The translations under genes were made by a program, and so were the position numbers. The notes below the pieces were generated by a model, which worked only from the letters and a program-made list of their open reading frames with translations, was not told where the DNA came from and searched no databases. Below, one piece after another: positions 61,311 through 64,000 of a DNA stretch of 64,000 nucleotides. The stretch spans positions 50,913,668 through 50,977,667 of the forward strand of contig CM019236.1 of assembly GCA_009741485.1 (NCBI GenBank), written 5' to 3'. The stretch's first letter is position 1, and every line of letters starts with the position of its first letter. This DNA comes from Malurus cyaneus samueli. Lineage: Eukaryota; Chordata; Aves; Passeriformes; Maluridae.

Positions 61311-61559
61311 ATATCAGCAGAAAGGGACTACTGAAACCCTTTCTTTGGAGGAAACACACATTCCAGAGCATGTTCTCCTAAAATTTTCTCTAAATTGAGA
61401 TGCTAATGGCAAAACTACTAGAAGTGTTGGGTCAGTCGCATGCTATGAGGAAGCATTAAGAAAGCTAAGGGCACATGAGAGCCTTGCTGAAACTGGCAGT
61501 GAATGTTTGAGTTAAGTATCTGGGATGAGAGTGTATTTCTTAATAGTAGCTATTTAGGT

Positions 61560-62160
61560 CAGTCTGGTCCAAAATTGATCTGGGCAAGACTCCGCAACTT
61601 ATACAATTTGAAGTTGTGAAGTAGGTCTGTTTATTGCAGCGCTGGCTGAGCGGGAGATACTTCTCACAGCCGCGCACACTCCAGCAGGGCTATTGCTTGC
61701 TATATATCTGCTCACATCTTACACATTCACCGAGTTTCAAAATTCGCTTCTACATATGCATGACCTATCCGCTTCTGTATTTAATGAGTTCAAAAGTATT
61801 TCCAATGCTCAGCCTGGCATGTTATTTGGTAGTGGGCTCCGGGGTCTCGGGAGGAAGTAAAATATCATCCTCTTGCTTGAACTTTTCACCTTTCTCTTTC
61901 GCATGCCTCTGAGTCCCTGGCCCAAGTCCAAACAACAACTCTGGTTTTAGCCAGTGTAGGGGTTACACGAACACAAGCTGTGTCACAGTCCCTGCTTTTG
62001 TCAAAAATCTTTTACTTCTCATTCTGCTTTGACAAACACAATAAATGTCAAGTAAGCAATATACACTGTCTAGCAAGCAGTTAGTAATATATACTGTTTC
62101 ACAAGCAGTTTCTAACAAGTTATCCCTTAACTTCTAACTTCCCTGCATCAAGTCTTAACT
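61560..62160 (-). mobile_element. Candidate LTR, antisense
   Basis: On minus, gcgctgcaataaacagacc supplies the polyadenylation signal and R/U5-like start, preceded by tgtgagaagtatctcccgc. This pattern is seen in avian ERV LTRs. No internal genes or target-site duplications are visible. Confidence 0.4.
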
Positions 62161-63518
62161 TTCTGTGACAGTGTTGCTCTGTTCCACTGAGAAGCTGAGT
62201 CCAGTGGTCACATTACTGTTTGTCTTCTTTATGTACACACATTTAAATATATGTGTTCTGGTTGTTTTGGCAGCTTTCTGCTGACATTCATTTCTAAGTC
62301 AGTCTTTTCCTAATGTTTACTGCTGGTGCCATAGATGTATATTAGTGGCATCACAAATATTCCATAGGTAAGGGAAGTAAATTGGTTGTTTGTAAAGCAT
62401 GACACTAATAAATACAGGCCCATCTCTGGATGCTGCACAGTGGTTGGGATTTGCACCATGTTTGAGTGATAAACAACCACCCAGGTGAGCAGGTGAGTTT
62501 CACCAAGCACCATTTGCCCATTGGCAAGGTACATTCTAACACTCTCCCTGTTGGCATTGGCCTGAGTGACCTACATGCACTGGAGAGCAATGCCAGAATG
62601 GGTTTTCCTCCATGTTCACATTTTCTCATTGTTGGCTCCAGTATCACTTCTAGTTATTGACACAGAACCGGTCCTGCCTGCCAAATGGTGCATTTGTCTC
62701 AGAGGCTGCTCTCCTTCCCCTTGCTCCACACTCTCCATCTTGCCTAGTCTGTAGGATTGGACTCTGGATATGAACAACCAGAAGCTTTATGTTTAATTTT
62801 ATTTTTTTTTCATGGCTAGTTACTAAATACAGTGCTCTTAGCTACGAAATGTTTAACTTGCACAGCTGTACTTCAGGGAGAGAAATCTTTTGACTCCTCT
62901 TTTGCTGTCTATCAACTTCCAAAAGTGTACAGCCAAGAGATTTTAATTTCTTCCCTTTTGGTCTTTGGCAGATTTATCCTTGTACTGCACAGCTATTCTA
63001 AACACAGGCCTTTTAAAATGCTGTGAGAGGCTTTATTTTTGTTTGCCTCTTTCTCTTTTAGAAATATTCCATAGTCCATTTGTTCCAGTCTGGCAGACAG
63101 CAAGTAGGCTGAATTTCTCCTCATATCCCTGAGCATTCTGTTTCCTTTAGCAACCACTGGGACAGACTCCTCATGTGCTGTGGTGCAACTTGAGATGAGA
63201 CCTGGTTTTAACAAAGGTGAACACATCTCTGTCTCTGAGAGCCAAACTGAGGGACCTATTTTATGTTTTTAACTGGTCTAAATGTATAAAAGCACTTTGC
63301 TCATAAAAGACATTAAGAAGGGGAGCAGAGCTGTTCTGTTCTATCTTATGTGCTGCTGGGCCTTATAAAACTGGAACTTACTCTTTGCAAATATAATTTG
63401 GGTCGCTCAGACTTCCCAGATGTCCTGTATTTTGTAAGCTTTGAGTGCTATGTTCTGTGCTGGGTTTTTTTTTTTTTTTTTTTTGTTTCTGTGGATATGG
63501 CCCATTTGTAGTTGGCTA

Positions 63519-63567
63519 CAAAGAGGGGAGGGGAGGAGAGGGGAGGGGAGGAGAGGGAGGGAGCAAA
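63519..63567. repeat. GGGGA/GGAGA purine repeat
   Basis: A tract of gagggg and gagg units on plus, purine-only for about 45 bp, preceded at 63464-63484 by a T run. It is able to form triplex or G-quadruplex structures. Confidence 0.85.
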
Positions 63568-63874
63568 TGAAAAATTTAATTTTTAGATTTATTTTTTTTT
63601 TATTATCTTGGGGAAACTAAGAGTTTGTCAGATACATTCTGGAAAGTTAATGGTGTGCTTTGGAGGTGTAAACTTAAAATAAATTTCTATCCTGCTTGCA
63701 TTATGTTATTCAGCTACTTTTACTAGCATGCATTTTGTCTAGAGCCATTTCTCACTCTAATGAAATGAACCAATATGAACAGAAGTGAATAATTTTGGAA
63801 GGAATTTCTTCATCTATTTTTGTGCAATAAGTCCGGTACTAAAAAGCATAATAAGAACAGACTTTAATGAATTA

Positions 63875-64000
63875 CAGAATCAGGGAACAGTTTGGGTTGG
63901 AAGGGACTTCAAGCTCTAGTTGCAACTCCTGCTGCCATGGGCAGGGGTGCTACCCACTAGATCAGGTTTCTCGGAGCCACATGCCACCTGGCCTTAAACC
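63875..64000 (-). mobile_element. CR1 LINE 3' end, antisense, cut by window end
   Basis: The stretch cagaatcagggaacagtt, ggttggaagggacttcaag, then ccatgggcaggggtgctac is the reverse of the CR1 3' UTR end. It continues beyond the window. Confidence 0.8.

Overview
This is vertebrate DNA, and almost certainly from a bird. It carries several CR1 LINE copies with the avian CR1 3' tail (ending in ATTCTATG-type octamers), solo retroviral LTR-like elements of avian type, and a multi-exon gene with large introns. No bacterial operon, phage, CRISPR array or RNA gene was seen.

The one gene I recognise with confidence is HSDL2 (hydroxysteroid dehydrogenase-like 2) on the minus strand. Exon 1 sits in a CpG island at about 24.0 kb and the stop codon is at 1187-1189. 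All the exons needed for an SDR dehydrogenase domain, a linker and an SCP2 sterol-carrier domain can be placed with splice sites. The protein ends in AKL, a type-1 peroxisomal targeting signal. A second CpG island with a consensus splice donor on the plus strand lies at 41.0-41.8 kb and again at 45.4-46.2 kb. From synteny known to me (PTBP3 lies head-to-head with HSDL2 in human 9q32, a region that is on the Z chromosome in birds) it may be the 5' end of PTBP3. No coding exon of that gene was recognised here, so most of 47-64 kb would be its first intron or intergenic.

Layout: 1-24 kb HSDL2, with a long dead CR1 in the intron at 11.2-13.5 kb. A 4.4-kb segment with HSDL2 exons 2-4 is present twice in direct orientation (13.3-17.7 and 18.9-23.3 kb), separated by an inverted copy of 4966-6060 and a 25-N gap. 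24.8-28.9 kb holds inverted, partly diverged copies of the 3' half of HSDL2, lying upstream of exon 1. 29-39.8 kb has no recognisable gene. 39.8-47.5 kb is a second duplicated block: a GC-rich 41/48-bp minisatellite, the CpG island and about 1.1 kb of flank, each twice around a 939-N gap. 47.5-64 kb is non-coding and holds an inverted-repeat element, LTR candidates, CR1 copies and simple repeats.

Much of the oddity is probably assembly structure: repeated blocks abut N gaps and differ by clusters of 1-bp indels, as in long-read gap filling. Some may be biological, such as a diverged HSDL2 partial duplicate or a Z/W mixture. The most interesting genuine signals are the partial inverted HSDL2 copy, the unusually long in-phase exon 8 of HSDL2, and the G-quadruplex-prone minisatellite beside the second CpG island.
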